In this document: positions 35,776 to 45,459 of the stretch, in pieces
How the letters are laid out: the number at the start of each line of letters is the position of its first letter
Numbering within the stretch: the stretch's first letter is position 1
Assembly (NCBI GenBank): GCA_900113385.1
Contig: FOPE01000006.1
Span: 1-64,000, forward strand
Origin: Lachnospiraceae bacterium C7
GTDB taxonomy: Bacteria; Bacillota; Clostridia; Lachnospirales; Lachnospiraceae
Length of the DNA stretch: 64,000 nucleotides
Direction of reading: 5' to 3'
The notes under the pieces: generated by a model
What the model was told of the DNA's origin: nothing
Databases searched by the model: none
Seen by the model: the letters and a program-made list of their open reading frames with translations, nothing else
Program-made: the position numbers and the translations under genes

Positions 35776-37230
35776 ATGATCTATAAAAAAATTAAAGGGA
35801 AAATCCAAGAACTTGGGTTTTCCTTATCAGTAAAAAATTATATTACAGCAAATATATTAGCTGTAGCACTAGTCTTTTTATTACATTTAGTACTTAAATT
35901 GCAGTGGACATTTACTGTAATTATGGCGATAATAGCTGTTATAATGTTGCCGTTTTACGTATTAGAATATTATAAAAGCAAATACGAAAAGAAACGTTTT
36001 GAAGATGTAGGACTTTATATTGATGGGGTTTTATATGAGTTTTTGCGTACAGGAAAAATTCAAGAAACCTTAAGTGCAGTTAATTCAAGTCTTCAGCCGG
36101 GCAAGATGAAAAATGTAGTTGATATGGCACTAAAACATTTTTTTGAAACTTTTGATGATAGCGATGTTGCAAAAGATGCATTAGATATTATTGCAAAAGA
36201 GTATGATTGCAAACAGATAAAAAATGTACATAAATTTATGTTGCACGTAGAAAGTCACGGTGGAGAAATAGAAAAATCCATAAAGCTATTGCTAGCAGGA
36301 AAAAGTATGTGGGAGTTACGCATAAAAGAAATGCTAGCTGAAAGAAGCAGAATGTTTAAAGAAGTTGTTTTTTCAGCGGTGATTTCACTTTTGATCTGTG
36401 GAATGGTTTTATATATTCCAACAGTAAATGTAGATATTAGTGGAAACTTTGTAGTGCAAGGTCTTAGTGTATTTGTTTTTTTATTAGACAATTTAATAGC
36501 TAAAAAAGCTCAAAAATTTTTAAGTGTTGATTTACTTAAAGTGGATGAAATAAAAGATGATGAGTATTATATTAAAAAAATGAAACAGTGGCACATACAA
36601 AAAGAAGAAAAAATGCCAAGAGCATCAATTATTACAGGAAGTATTGGTGTTTTAGCTGTTGTATTAGCTGTTATAGTTAAAAATCAATGGTTTGTAGGTA
36701 TAGCTATTCTTTTTGCTATCTTTGGTTTCAATCAACATCTTGTAGGAAAAAAATTAGCAGAAAAGGCATTAATGAGAGAAATAAAGAGAGCCTTTCCATC
36801 TTGGTTAATGGATTTAGTTTTATTGCTTCAAACGGAAAATGTTCAAGTTGCGTTAATGAAATCAAAAGAAAACGTGCCAGGAATTTTAAAAGAAGAATTA
36901 GATGAATTGATTTCAAAATTAATGATGGCACCAGAAGAGGCAAAACCATATCATGAATTCTTAAAAGATTTTACAATTCCAGAAATTCAGTCCGTAATGA
37001 ATATGCTATATAGCTTATCTACAGGAAGTGGCGGAGATGCCAATCAGCAGATTGAAAAGCTAATAGATAAAAACCAAAAAATGCTTAACCAGGCAGAAAA
37101 AAATAGATTCAAAGATCTAAATAGTGGGCTATATCTGTTATTCTTAGCGCCAGTATTAACGGCAGGACTTAAGTTGGTAGTTGATATGGCGGTATTTATG
37201 CTTACATTTTTAACGGCAACGCACATATAA
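35776..37230 (+). CDS. Pilus platform membrane protein, apparent TadB-TadC fusion
   Basis: 484 residues with two T2SSF-like halves. Half 1: two membrane helices near 24-65, a cytoplasmic helical part (FLRTGKIQETLSAVNSSLQP; KFMLHVESHGGEIEKSI) and helices near 195-235. Half 2: helices near 275-320, then RAFPSWLMDLVLLLQTENVQ and GGDANQQIEKLIDKNQKML, with a final helix near 455-480. In Tad systems TadB and TadC are separate proteins of ~300 residues; here both appear joined. Starts 2 bases after the ATPase stop. It probably forms the inner-membrane platform. Confidence 0.8.
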   Translation: MIYKKIKGKIQELGFSLSVKNYITANILAVALVFLLHLVLKLQWTFTVIMAIIAVIMLPFYVLEYYKSKYEKKRFEDVGLYIDGVLYEFLRTGKIQETLSAVNSSLQPGKMKNVVDMALKHFFETFDDSDVAKDALDIIAKEYDCKQIKNVHKFMLHVESHGGEIEKSIKLLLAGKSMWELRIKEMLAERSRMFKEVVFSAVISLLICGMVLYIPTVNVDISGNFVVQGLSVFVFLLDNLIAKKAQKFLSVDLLKVDEIKDDEYYIKKMKQWHIQKEEKMPRASIITGSIGVLAVVLAVIVKNQWFVGIAILFAIFGFNQHLVGKKLAEKALMREIKRAFPSWLMDLVLLLQTENVQVALMKSKENVPGILKEELDELISKLMMAPEEAKPYHEFLKDFTIPEIQSVMNMLYSLSTGSGGDANQQIEKLIDKNQKMLNQAEKNRFKDLNSGLYLLFLAPVLTAGLKLVVDMAVFMLTFLTATHI

Positions 37231-37267
37231 ATGGAGATAATAAGTATAGAAAAAGAAAGGACTATAT

Positions 37268-37636
37268 ATGAGTCAAGTTGTAAAAGCGTTTTTAGGTATT
37301 TTTATGATAATGCTATTAGCAGTTACATCAGTTGGAATTTTGACTACTTTTTTAACAATAACAAATGCTCAAGATGAGCATGCTAGGATTATAAATGAGA
37401 TAGAAAATTCCAATTTTTATAGTGAAGTAGTAAAAGAGTGCTCAAAAAATGCTAGAGAAAATGGATACGATGCAGATATTGTGGTGTATTATGATAACGA
37501 AACTAAAGGAGCAGACTTACAACATTTAAATGATACTAAAGATGCAAAAGCTGCAAGAGTAAAATTAAGTGTTCCTGTAAAAATAGGATTTTTTGACTTG
37601 AATTACAATTATAAATTAGATGGCTATGCTAGATAG
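37268..37636 (+). CDS. Pseudopilin-like membrane protein
   Basis: 122 residues with an N-terminal hydrophobic helix (about 5-32, FLGIFMIMLLAVTSVGILTTFLTI) and an extracellular part of mixed helix and strand (KECSKNARENGYDADIVVYY; RVKLSVPVKIGFFDLNYNYK). Shape and place fit a TadE-like or minor pseudopilin, but sequence similarity is not evident to me. Third position after the platform gene; ribosome site AAAGAAAGGA precedes the ATG. Confidence 0.7.
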   Translation: MSQVVKAFLGIFMIMLLAVTSVGILTTFLTITNAQDEHARIINEIENSNFYSEVVKECSKNARENGYDADIVVYYDNETKGADLQHLNDTKDAKAARVKLSVPVKIGFFDLNYNYKLDGYAR

Positions 37637-37693
37637 AAAACATAAAATTTGAAAGAAGCAAAAAATGTAAAATTAGACATAAAAAGTATAGTT

Positions 37694-37743
37694 AAAGCTA
37701 AAGGTTAAAGCTAAAAACTAAAGCTAAAAGTTAAAATTAAAAG
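37694..37743. repeat. 13-bp tandem repeats in the pilus-like operon
   Basis: aaagctaaaggtt, aaagctaaaaact and aaagctaaaagtt stand in a row (37694-37732), followed by a decayed fourth copy. Confidence 0.75.
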
Positions 37744-37752
37744 GAGACTAGC

Positions 37753-37857
37753 ATGAAAGAAGTTATAGAACAATATGGCGGAGCATTTATTTTGATGGTA
37801 GTTGGCAGTGGAATCATTGCATCGTTAGCTATGGTAGTGGAGGCAATGACTAATTAA
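37753..37857 (+). CDS. Tiny pilin-like membrane protein, 34 residues (paralogue 2)
   Basis: ATG 37753 follows AAAAGGAGAC and opens a 34-residue frame starting MKEVIEQYGGAFILMVVG and ending in EAMTN. It is essentially the N-terminal motif plus one membrane helix, matching the start of paralogue 1. Function unknown; likely a minor subunit of the same apparatus. Confidence 0.75.
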   Translation: MKEVIEQYGGAFILMVVGSGIIASLAMVVEAMTN

Positions 37858-37900
37858 AACGAAACTATTTCAGATAAAACGTCAAGAAGGTGTGGTAAAT

Positions 37901-38047
37901 ATGAGAAGAATAATAGAAGAATATGGCCAGACTATTCTAGAAATAGTAGGTGGCTTACTGATGTTTACAGTAGTGTCAGCAATAGTATTAACTAGGTCGG
38001 AAGGCTTTTTAAAGCTATTTGGCACATTACTAAAAGGTGGAATGTAA
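37901..38047 (+). CDS. Tiny pilin-like membrane protein, 48 residues (paralogue 3)
   Basis: ATG 37901 after AAGGTGTGG opens a 48-residue frame starting MRRIIEEYGQTILEIVGGLL. The EEYG-hydrophobic pattern matches the other paralogues; a short amphipathic tail (SEGFLKLFGTLLKGGM) follows, as in paralogue 1. Its stop codon is 1 base before the next gene. Confidence 0.75.
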   Translation: MRRIIEEYGQTILEIVGGLLMFTVVSAIVLTRSEGFLKLFGTLLKGGM

Positions 38048-38048
38048 A

Positions 38049-38564
38049 ATGAAAGAAATAATTGATCAATACTCTGCCACATTGATAGCCGTTGTGGTGG
38101 CTCTAGCTCTCATAGCCATCTATATGGGAACTAGTGGCAATATTTCAGCCTTTTCAGGTGTAGGAAAAACATTGGATAATACCTTTTCATTAGTTAAAGA
38201 AAAAAAGAATAATAGGTCTTTTAATGGAAATATGACAAGAAAAAATCCAAAAATTAAATTTAAAGTCAATAAAAACGTGTATGCTAAAGAAAATATTAAT
38301 ATTAATGATTTATTTTCGGCAGTAGATACAAACGGAAACAATTTAAAAATTGAAGTGTTGTGTATAAAAAATAGTCACAACCAAAATGTAGAAAATTCTA
38401 ATTTAATACATCATGAAAAAATAATAAATTTTGAAGAATCAGGTGTGTATACATTTTATTTAAAAACAATAGATTCTCATAGAAAAGTAACTAAGTCTAA
38501 GATAAAAATTCCAGTAAAAAAAGAAAAAAATCCCATAAACATTTATCAACGCAGATATGGATAA
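38049..38564 (+). CDS. Pilin-like protein with extracellular domain, 171 residues (paralogue 4)
   Basis: Starts MKEIIDQYSATLIAVVVAL at ATG 38049, with AAAGGTGG lying inside the end of the previous gene; an in-frame ATG at 38037 would overlap that gene. The same EQYG-like motif and membrane helix as its neighbours are followed by a Lys-rich linker and a beta-rich domain (about 70-160, IKFKVNKNVYAKENININD; VYTFYLKTIDSHRKVTKSK) that looks like an Ig-like fold. It may be the adhesive or tip member of the set. Confidence 0.75.
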   Translation: MKEIIDQYSATLIAVVVALALIAIYMGTSGNISAFSGVGKTLDNTFSLVKEKKNNRSFNGNMTRKNPKIKFKVNKNVYAKENININDLFSAVDTNGNNLKIEVLCIKNSHNQNVENSNLIHHEKIINFEESGVYTFYLKTIDSHRKVTKSKIKIPVKKEKNPINIYQRRYG

Positions 38565-38584
38565 AAAAGAAAAGAGGTGCAAAA

Positions 38585-39262
38585 TTGAAAAGTATATTTA
38601 TGGGGATTATAAGTTTATTTGTAATCCTTTATACAGGTGTGATTGCATTAAGCATATACAATGTAGATGTAAGGAAAAATCAGATAGATAATACAATATC
38701 TGAGGTGTTGTATCAGCACCTTGAAAATAATTACATTCCGGAAGTTCTAAGAAGTGGTAATTCTAGAAGAGAAATAGAAAATATAGGACCAAATGTATTA
38801 AAGAAAGAACTTAAGGAAAGAATAAAATTTCAGGATAGGATAGATATAAATGTAAAAACCTATAATTTAGATAAAGGAATCATATCAATTGATATTATCG
38901 ATCATTATAGATTTTTTAATGGAAAGACAAAAGATATTAAATCTACTAAAACAATTATAGTAGATCGTGAAGATACAGAAATTAAGGATAAAGATACTTA
39001 TGTAACACTAAAGTTTTACAAAAATGATTCACAAGAAAGTGCTAAGGACAATACTGGTAATTCTCAAAAAAATTTAGAAACTTTTCAAGAAGAATCCCCA
39101 TACAAAATCGTGAAAGTAGAAAAAAATTCAAGCATAATTACACCTTTAATAAAAGGAGAAGACAATGTAAAGTGGGTAAACAAAAAAACAAAAGAATCCA
39201 TTGGCGCAGGCAAAAAAATGGAAGCTCTAGAGGATGCCATTTTTGTGAAAGAAGGTCAATAA
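38585..39262 (+). CDS. Membrane-anchored pilus-operon protein of unknown function
   Basis: 225 residues from TTG 38585, placed by AAAAGAGGTG. One N-terminal membrane helix (about 5-27, GIISLFVILYTGVIALSIY) leads to an extracellular region with a TadE/pseudopilin-like helix (VRKNQIDNTISEVLYQHL) and a beta-rich part. No family is recognised. It ends 1 base before the large secreted protein, so the two are coupled. Confidence 0.65.
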   Translation: MKSIFMGIISLFVILYTGVIALSIYNVDVRKNQIDNTISEVLYQHLENNYIPEVLRSGNSRREIENIGPNVLKKELKERIKFQDRIDINVKTYNLDKGIISIDIIDHYRFFNGKTKDIKSTKTIIVDREDTEIKDKDTYVTLKFYKNDSQESAKDNTGNSQKNLETFQEESPYKIVKVEKNSSIITPLIKGEDNVKWVNKKTKESIGAGKKMEALEDAIFVKEGQ

Positions 39263-39263
39263 A

Positions 39264-41108
39264 ATGTACAGATTTAAGAAGTTTATAGGTAATATAAAAA
39301 GAGTAAGAAAAGTTGCATTTATTGTTGCATTGTTTTTAGTATGTACAGCGTTTATAACTAAAAATGATGTTAAGAAAATAAATGCAGCTAGTTATGATGC
39401 AAAGACTTTTGTGCAAACTTTTGGTGGGCAAGTAAAGTTTATACCAGATGATAATCAAGAAATAACGGATAAATATTTGGCAGATGGACAAATATTATAC
39501 GGTACAGAAGGTACTGCAGCTGTTAGCACTGGAATTAGGTATTCTACAATAGGGTGGAAAGTAAATGTAGATTATACAGATGGAGCTGGAAGACAAAAGA
39601 GACAAGAAATATATTTTAAATTAGGCGGAACGCATATGCAAAGAATTTCCGAAGTGTCTGATAATGGTACTGAATATAATTTATACTCTATTAGGCTTAG
39701 TACTCTAAGAAATAGAATGTCTAATGAAGCGGTAGAGGCAATGAATGCAGGAAGAGTTTCCATTAACCTAGATGCATGTGTAACATTAAGAAAAAACGGA
39801 AGATTACTTTCAGCTATGGATGATAATGGATGTACTTTAGATCCAAAACATTTTTATACGAATCATGCTGGAATTGCCAATGCAGCACCTTGGAGAAAAG
39901 CAACAAAGGATAAATTAAGATCATATTTTAATAAAAATATTGTAGGACTACTAATTAGAGTAGAAGCTGTAGGAGACGAAGGAGTAGCATCTACATCTGG
40001 TTCAGGAGTGTATCTTTATGGAACAAGACTTAATGTTTCCCTTAAAACAAAGAAAGGTTACGACTTTAAGCATTGGAAGGTTACAACCGGAGAAATTGAT
40101 ACAAAGCAAAGAATAACTACTGAAAGTTTCCAAACAGATGCTATTATTAATATTAAATATGTTGCAGTTACGGAAAAGAGAAAAACTAAAGTGGTTTTCC
40201 ATAGAAATATTGCAGAAAATGACACAAAAGAGGAAAGTATGTATATTGCATATGGAGATGTTGATAAGGTGATTCCAAACTTTGGTTGGAGTAAAGAAGG
40301 GTATCATCAAAAAGGATGGAGTCTAGAAGATAGAAATGGACCAGTTAAATTTGATACAAGGGATACAATTTCCACAGAATGGGCGTTAAAAAAGTGGCCT
40401 AGAATCGATTTGTATGGGCAATGGGAGGAAAATTCATATAGAATCGAATACAATGGTAATGGTGCAAGAAGTGGTCATATACCGGGGCTTACAGTAAAAT
40501 ATAATGATTTTTTTACAACAGCTAATAATAAATTTGTTACGCCTATAGAAGAATCAAGTTATTTAGGCTGGAGTACTTCAAATGGTGATTTATTTCCTAC
40601 CATGAAAGAAAAAGAAAATATTTCTGTAGCGGAATTAGTAAATAAGTTAGGAATTTCGCATTCAAATGGTGCCACAATTACTATTTACGCAATATGGAAT
40701 TATTGGCCAGTAGTTGAAACGCAAGATTTATTTTATACTTTAGAAGATGCAAAAAATGGTAAAATAACAGAGCAAGAATTATCAAAAAATGTAAAGGCTA
40801 CAGATCGAGAAGATGGTTTGATTTCCTATGGGGTTCATGAAAAGAATTCATTTACCCTAGTTAACTATTCTCCTGATGAATTCACTAGCTTAACTAGTGA
40901 TGGAGAAGTTACAGAAAATGTTAAAGCCATCGACCAGCACGGAGCTGAAGTTGAAAAACAATTTAGAGTGCATATAGTTGATACAACTCCAGTTAATGGT
41001 AAAGATGTTTTTGGAAAAATAAGATTCATAGATAAAAAACATCGCAATACATTGCAGAAATATTCCGTATGGAAAACGGCAGAATTTTCTTCGCTTCTTG
41101 GGTTTTAA
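39264..41108 (+). CDS. Large secreted surface protein of the pilus-like operon
   Basis: 614 residues. Basic N-terminus then a signal-peptide helix (about 17-35, VAFIVALFLVCTAFI) and a probable cleavage near INAAS. The middle has InlB B-repeat/Flg_new-like beta units (YGTRLNVSLKTKKGYDFKHW; LYGQWEENSYRIEYNGNG; ITIYAIWNYWP). A cadherin-like/DUF5011-type unit follows (KATDREDGLISYGV; VKAIDQHGAEVEKQFRVHIV). No LPXTG sorting motif or C-terminal membrane helix is present, so it is either released or held by the pilus machinery. Last gene of the operon; likely an adhesin. Confidence 0.75.
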   Translation: MYRFKKFIGNIKRVRKVAFIVALFLVCTAFITKNDVKKINAASYDAKTFVQTFGGQVKFIPDDNQEITDKYLADGQILYGTEGTAAVSTGIRYSTIGWKVNVDYTDGAGRQKRQEIYFKLGGTHMQRISEVSDNGTEYNLYSIRLSTLRNRMSNEAVEAMNAGRVSINLDACVTLRKNGRLLSAMDDNGCTLDPKHFYTNHAGIANAAPWRKATKDKLRSYFNKNIVGLLIRVEAVGDEGVASTSGSGVYLYGTRLNVSLKTKKGYDFKHWKVTTGEIDTKQRITTESFQTDAIINIKYVAVTEKRKTKVVFHRNIAENDTKEESMYIAYGDVDKVIPNFGWSKEGYHQKGWSLEDRNGPVKFDTRDTISTEWALKKWPRIDLYGQWEENSYRIEYNGNGARSGHIPGLTVKYNDFFTTANNKFVTPIEESSYLGWSTSNGDLFPTMKEKENISVAELVNKLGISHSNGATITIYAIWNYWPVVETQDLFYTLEDAKNGKITEQELSKNVKATDREDGLISYGVHEKNSFTLVNYSPDEFTSLTSDGEVTENVKAIDQHGAEVEKQFRVHIVDTTPVNGKDVFGKIRFIDKKHRNTLQKYSVWKTAEFSSLLGF

Positions 41109-41147
41109 CATAAACTTTAACAAATATAAATATGTATAAACAGATAA

Positions 41148-41184
41148 TAAACCACCGACAACAGTAGTTGCGGTGGTTTATTTA
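41148..41184. terminator. Terminator of the pilus-like operon
   Basis: TAAACCACCGACAAC pairs with GTTGCGGTGGTTTA, with T-rich flanks on both sides. Confidence 0.88.
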
Positions 41185-41201
41185 TTCAGCAAGTTTATTT
41201 T

Positions 41202-41277
41202 GTAAGCTTAATTTGCAAGTCCAATTTGTAAGTCCAGTTTGTAAGTCCAATTTACAAGTCCAACTTAAAAGTTTAAT
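41202..41277. repeat. 13-bp tandem repeat array
   Basis: Five full copies and a partial sixth of a 13-mer near gtaagtccaattt (41202, 41215, 41228, 41241, 41254, 41267). The last runs into the stop codon of the minus-strand gene. Confidence 0.88.
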
Positions 41278-42547
41278 CTTCTTCAGATTCTGTTTTATGA
41301 GGAAGTTTTATATAAACTCGCTCTATTCGGTTTTTATCTACCTGATTAATTTTTAATAAAACATCATCGTCGTTAATAACTATTTCATTTTTTTCTGGAA
41401 GGTGGTCTAAAAGTCCAAGACAATATCCACCAATTGTTTCGTAATCGTCAGATTCTAAGTTGATATTTAATTTATCAGCTACGTCATCTAGATTAGTTGA
41501 GCCAAGCACAAGATATTCACGTTCATTAAGTTGTGTAATTTCGTCTTCTTCGTCAAAATCATATTCATCACGAATTTCTCCAACGATTTCTTCAAGCAAA
41601 TCTTCAAGAGTAATTAGACCAGCAGTAGCACCATATTCATCAACTACAATAGCCATTGAAATGGAATTCTTTCGCATTTCTAAGAAAAGATCAGCTGTGT
41701 TTTTTGATTCAAAAGTAAAATATGTTTTTCTTAAGATATTTTTCAAACAAAAATGTGAGTCGTCTTTTTGTAATAGTAAATCTTTAACATTTACGATACC
41801 AACTACATTATCTGTAGTATCTTGATATACAGGAAGACGAGTGAATTTATACTCTTCAAATATTTTAATGATGTCATCATAAGTTGCAGTAATTGGCGCA
41901 AAAACCATATCGATTCGTGGAATCATAATCTCTTTTGCTGTAGCATCACCAAAGTCAAATAAGTTATGAATAATATCTCTTTCCTCGTGTTCAATTACAC
42001 CTGTTTCTTGTCCTACATCAACTATAGTACGAATTTCTTCCTCAGTCATAGCCTTGTTAGCTTTGTTAGGATCGACTCTTAGAATGTAAAGAACGATTCC
42101 TGAAAGTTTATTTAAAAGAAAAATAACAGGAGTAAGGATAGTCATCAAAGCTCCTATTATTCTAGCGTATGAAAGAGAATGACGTTCTGCTTCAATAGTT
42201 GCAATAGTCTTTGGTGTTATTTCACCAAAAATCAATATCAAAAATGTAAGAATTCCAGTTATAATTCCTGCTCCATAACTACCAAAATGTTTAATAGCAA
42301 GGGATGTAGAAATTGAAGAAGCTGAAAGATTTACAATATTATTACCAATTAAAATCGCGGAAAGCATTTTTGAGCTATTTGATGTAATTGCTAATACTTT
42401 TTTGGCACGCTTATTACCTGATTCGGCTAATGTTCTCATACGAATTTTATTGACAGTTGTAAGAGCTGTCTCTGCAGATGAGAAAAAAGCAGAAAGAAAT
42501 AATAATATAATTAATATAATCAGATTTCCAATGTCACTAGAGTCCAA
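41273..42547 (-). CDS. CorC/HlyC-type membrane protein (DUF21-CBS-CorC_HlyC)
   Basis: 424 residues. Residues 1-170: DUF21 membrane domain (FLSAFFSSAETALTTVNKIR; GEITPKTIATIEAERHSL). Residues about 195-320: two CBS domains (IMIPRIDMVFAPITATYDD; SISMAIVVDEYGATAGLI). Residues 335-415: CorC_HlyC domain (LVLGSTNLDDVADKLNINL; TIGGYCLGLLDHLPE). Such proteins export or regulate Mg/Co; older annotation calls them hemolysins without evidence. The start is TTG at 42545-42547, after GAGGTG. It sits downstream of guaB but a terminator separates them. Confidence 0.92.
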   Translation of the reverse strand: MDSSDIGNLIILIILLFLSAFFSSAETALTTVNKIRMRTLAESGNKRAKKVLAITSNSSKMLSAILIGNNIVNLSASSISTSLAIKHFGSYGAGIITGILTFLILIFGEITPKTIATIEAERHSLSYARIIGALMTILTPVIFLLNKLSGIVLYILRVDPNKANKAMTEEEIRTIVDVGQETGVIEHEERDIIHNLFDFGDATAKEIMIPRIDMVFAPITATYDDIIKIFEEYKFTRLPVYQDTTDNVVGIVNVKDLLLQKDDSHFCLKNILRKTYFTFESKNTADLFLEMRKNSISMAIVVDEYGATAGLITLEDLLEEIVGEIRDEYDFDEEDEITQLNEREYLVLGSTNLDDVADKLNINLESDDYETIGGYCLGLLDHLPEKNEIVINDDDVLLKINQVDKNRIERVYIKLPHKTESEED

Positions 42548-42617
42548 AAGTGTTCACCTCGTTAATAAATTTTATAAAATCAATTATACACGACTTAAAT
42601 TAAGATGTCTATTTAAA

Positions 42618-42700
42618 AAAGCCCTTTTTACGTAGCGAGCTTTCTTATATAAGTGTAGAAAATATATAAGAATAACAGGATAGTAAAAAGGGCTTTCCTT
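42618..42700 (-). terminator. guaB terminator
   Basis: AAAGCCCTTTTTA pairs with TAAAAAGGGCTTT across a loop of about 50 bases; T runs on either side suit both strands. Confidence 0.8.
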
Positions 42701-42710
42701 ATAAATATAA

Positions 42711-44186
<1,476 letters not shown>

Positions 44187-44227
44187 TTATTACAAATACT
44201 TATAAATTTAATATGAAAAAATAATAA

Positions 44228-44359
44228 ATCTTTACCTTATAAAAAAGATAAAAAATAGACATTCTCAGAAATTCAAACCAGAAATTTTGTTAAAAAGTAT
44301 GAGAAATAGTTTGAAAATGTAAGAAATTACCAGTTTCGTCCCTGATAATTTTCTGAGAA
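44228..44359 (-). promoter_or_regulatory. Structured leader of guaB
   Basis: On the minus strand a perfect 10-bp stem TTCTCAGAAA/TTTCTGAGAA (44359-44350 with 44271-44262) closes a domain of 98 nt. Inside is ATTATCAG/CTGGTAAT around GGACGAAA. After the domain comes ATCTTT/AAAGAT (44249-44228) followed by TTATTATTTTTT, which could be a weak terminator. It does not match the purine riboswitch. Class unknown. Confidence 0.5.
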
Positions 44360-44378
44360 AAAGGTTCTAATTGCAAAA

Positions 44379-44407
44379 AATATAGCAAAATTCTTCTCCA
44401 ATGTCAA
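44379..44407 (-). promoter_or_regulatory. guaB promoter
   Basis: Minus strand: TTGACA (44407-44402), 17 bp, TATATT (44384-44379), directly ahead of the structured leader. Confidence 0.8.
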
Positions 44408-44471
44408 GAATATTTTTTGAAAATAATTATCTATATTTTTAATTAATAGAAAGTATCAAAAAAAGTTAGCC

Positions 44472-44500
44472 TTGTAAAATTCTTTTAAATACTGTATAAT
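44472..44500 (+). promoter_or_regulatory. Promoter of the hisA-glnA-ANTAR operon
   Basis: TTGTAA (44472-44477), 17 bp, TATAAT (44495-44500). The transcript would start near 44507, before the two-hairpin leader. Confidence 0.8.
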
Positions 44501-44529
44501 TTATACGGTAATTTTTACAAGTGAATCTT

Positions 44530-44607
44530 AGTGCAACGGACAACGGAGTCTAGCACTTTTATGACAAAGAAGTCGTTTATAATACGGGTGTTCTTTGTCT
44601 TTTTTTA
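44530..44607 (+). promoter_or_regulatory. ANTAR-responsive antitermination leader
   Basis: Hairpin P1 (44530-44557): AGTGC/GCACT, then GGAC/GTCT closing hexaloop AACGGA. Hairpin P2 (44561-44576): ATGAC/GTCGT closing hexaloop AAAGAA. Both loops have A at position 1 and G at position 4, the signature of ANTAR-binding RNA. The terminator GACAAAGAA/TTCTTTGTC plus T run (44563-44607) uses the P2 bases, so P2 and terminator exclude each other. An ANTAR protein binding P1-P2 should permit read-through. Confidence 0.88.
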
Positions 44608-44668
44608 TATAAAAATTTACTAATCATATTCAAAGTAAAAGAGTTCTAATATAAAAGGGAGAATTATA

Positions 44669-45448
44669 ATGGAGTTTAGACCATGTATAGACATTCATAA
44701 TGGCAAAGTCAAGCAGATTGTAGGCAACAGTCTAAGAGATCAAGGAGATTTTGCTAAGGAAAATTTTGTATCAAAGCAAGATGCAGCTTTTTACGGCAAA
44801 TTATATAAAAGTTGTGGGATACAAGGTGGACACATTATTTTGTTAAACTCTAAAGAAAGTGATTATTATGAAGCGTCAGAGAAAGAAGCCTTAAAGGCCT
44901 TGCAGGCTTATCCAAAAGGATTACAAATAGGAGGGGGAATAACAGATGAAAATTGTACTTTTTTTATTGAAAAAGGTGCAAGTAAGGTTATTGTAACTTC
45001 ATATGTGTTTAAAGACGGACATATTAATTACGAAAATTTAGAGAAAATAACAAATAAAGTTGGAAAAGAAAATCTTGTACTAGACTTAAGTGCAAGATTG
45101 AAAAATGGAAACTATTATATCGTTACAGACCGCTGGCAAAAGTATACCAATGAGATGATTTCTTCAAAATTGTTAGATAATCTTAGCCAATATTGTAGTG
45201 AATTTTTGGTTCATGCAGTAGATGTAGAAGGCAAAGCTAATGGCATAGAAGAAAATTTGGTAAGCATCTTAGGACAATGGGGGAAAATCCCAATAACATA
45301 CGCCGGTGGAGTTAAAAATTTTGATGATTTAAAAAGAATTTTTGAATTAGGTAATAACAAAATTAATGTAACAATAGGAAGTGCTCTAGATTTATTTGGA
45401 GGAAACATGGAATTTTCCAAAGTTGTAGAGTTTTGTAGTTCATATTAA
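44669..45448 (+). CDS. hisA: ProFAR isomerase, eukaryote-type HisA
   Basis: A 259-residue beta/alpha barrel catalysing the fourth histidine-pathway isomerisation (ProFAR to PRFAR). The start [19 protein letters not shown] and blocks [32 protein letters not shown] and [13 protein letters not shown] match the HisA branch found in plants and fungi (HIS6) and some Clostridia rather than the usual bacterial HisA. No other his gene lies in the window. It is the first gene of an operon with glnA (11 bases downstream), downstream of the ANTAR leader. Confidence 0.88.
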   Translation: MEFRPCIDIHNGKVKQIVGNSLRDQGDFAKENFVSKQDAAFYGKLYKSCGIQGGHIILLNSKESDYYEASEKEALKALQAYPKGLQIGGGITDENCTFFIEKGASKVIVTSYVFKDGHINYENLEKITNKVGKENLVLDLSARLKNGNYYIVTDRWQKYTNEMISSKLLDNLSQYCSEFLVHAVDVEGKANGIEENLVSILGQWGKIPITYAGGVKNFDDLKRIFELGNNKINVTIGSALDLFGGNMEFSKVVEFCSSY

Positions 45449-45459
45449 GGAGAATAGCG

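Noticed and set aside
34484-37636. Competence (ComG) pilus
   Set aside because: The ATPase and platform resemble CpaF/TadB-TadC, not ComGA/ComGB, and no ComGC-type prepilin is present.
38049-38564. Start at ATG 38037 for the fourth pilin-like protein
   Set aside because: It would overlap the previous gene and displace the shared MKEII-QY motif from the N-terminus; ATG 38049 aligns with the paralogues.
41202-41277. Possible CRISPR array
   Set aside because: Units are 13 bp and head-to-tail without spacers; no cas genes nearby.
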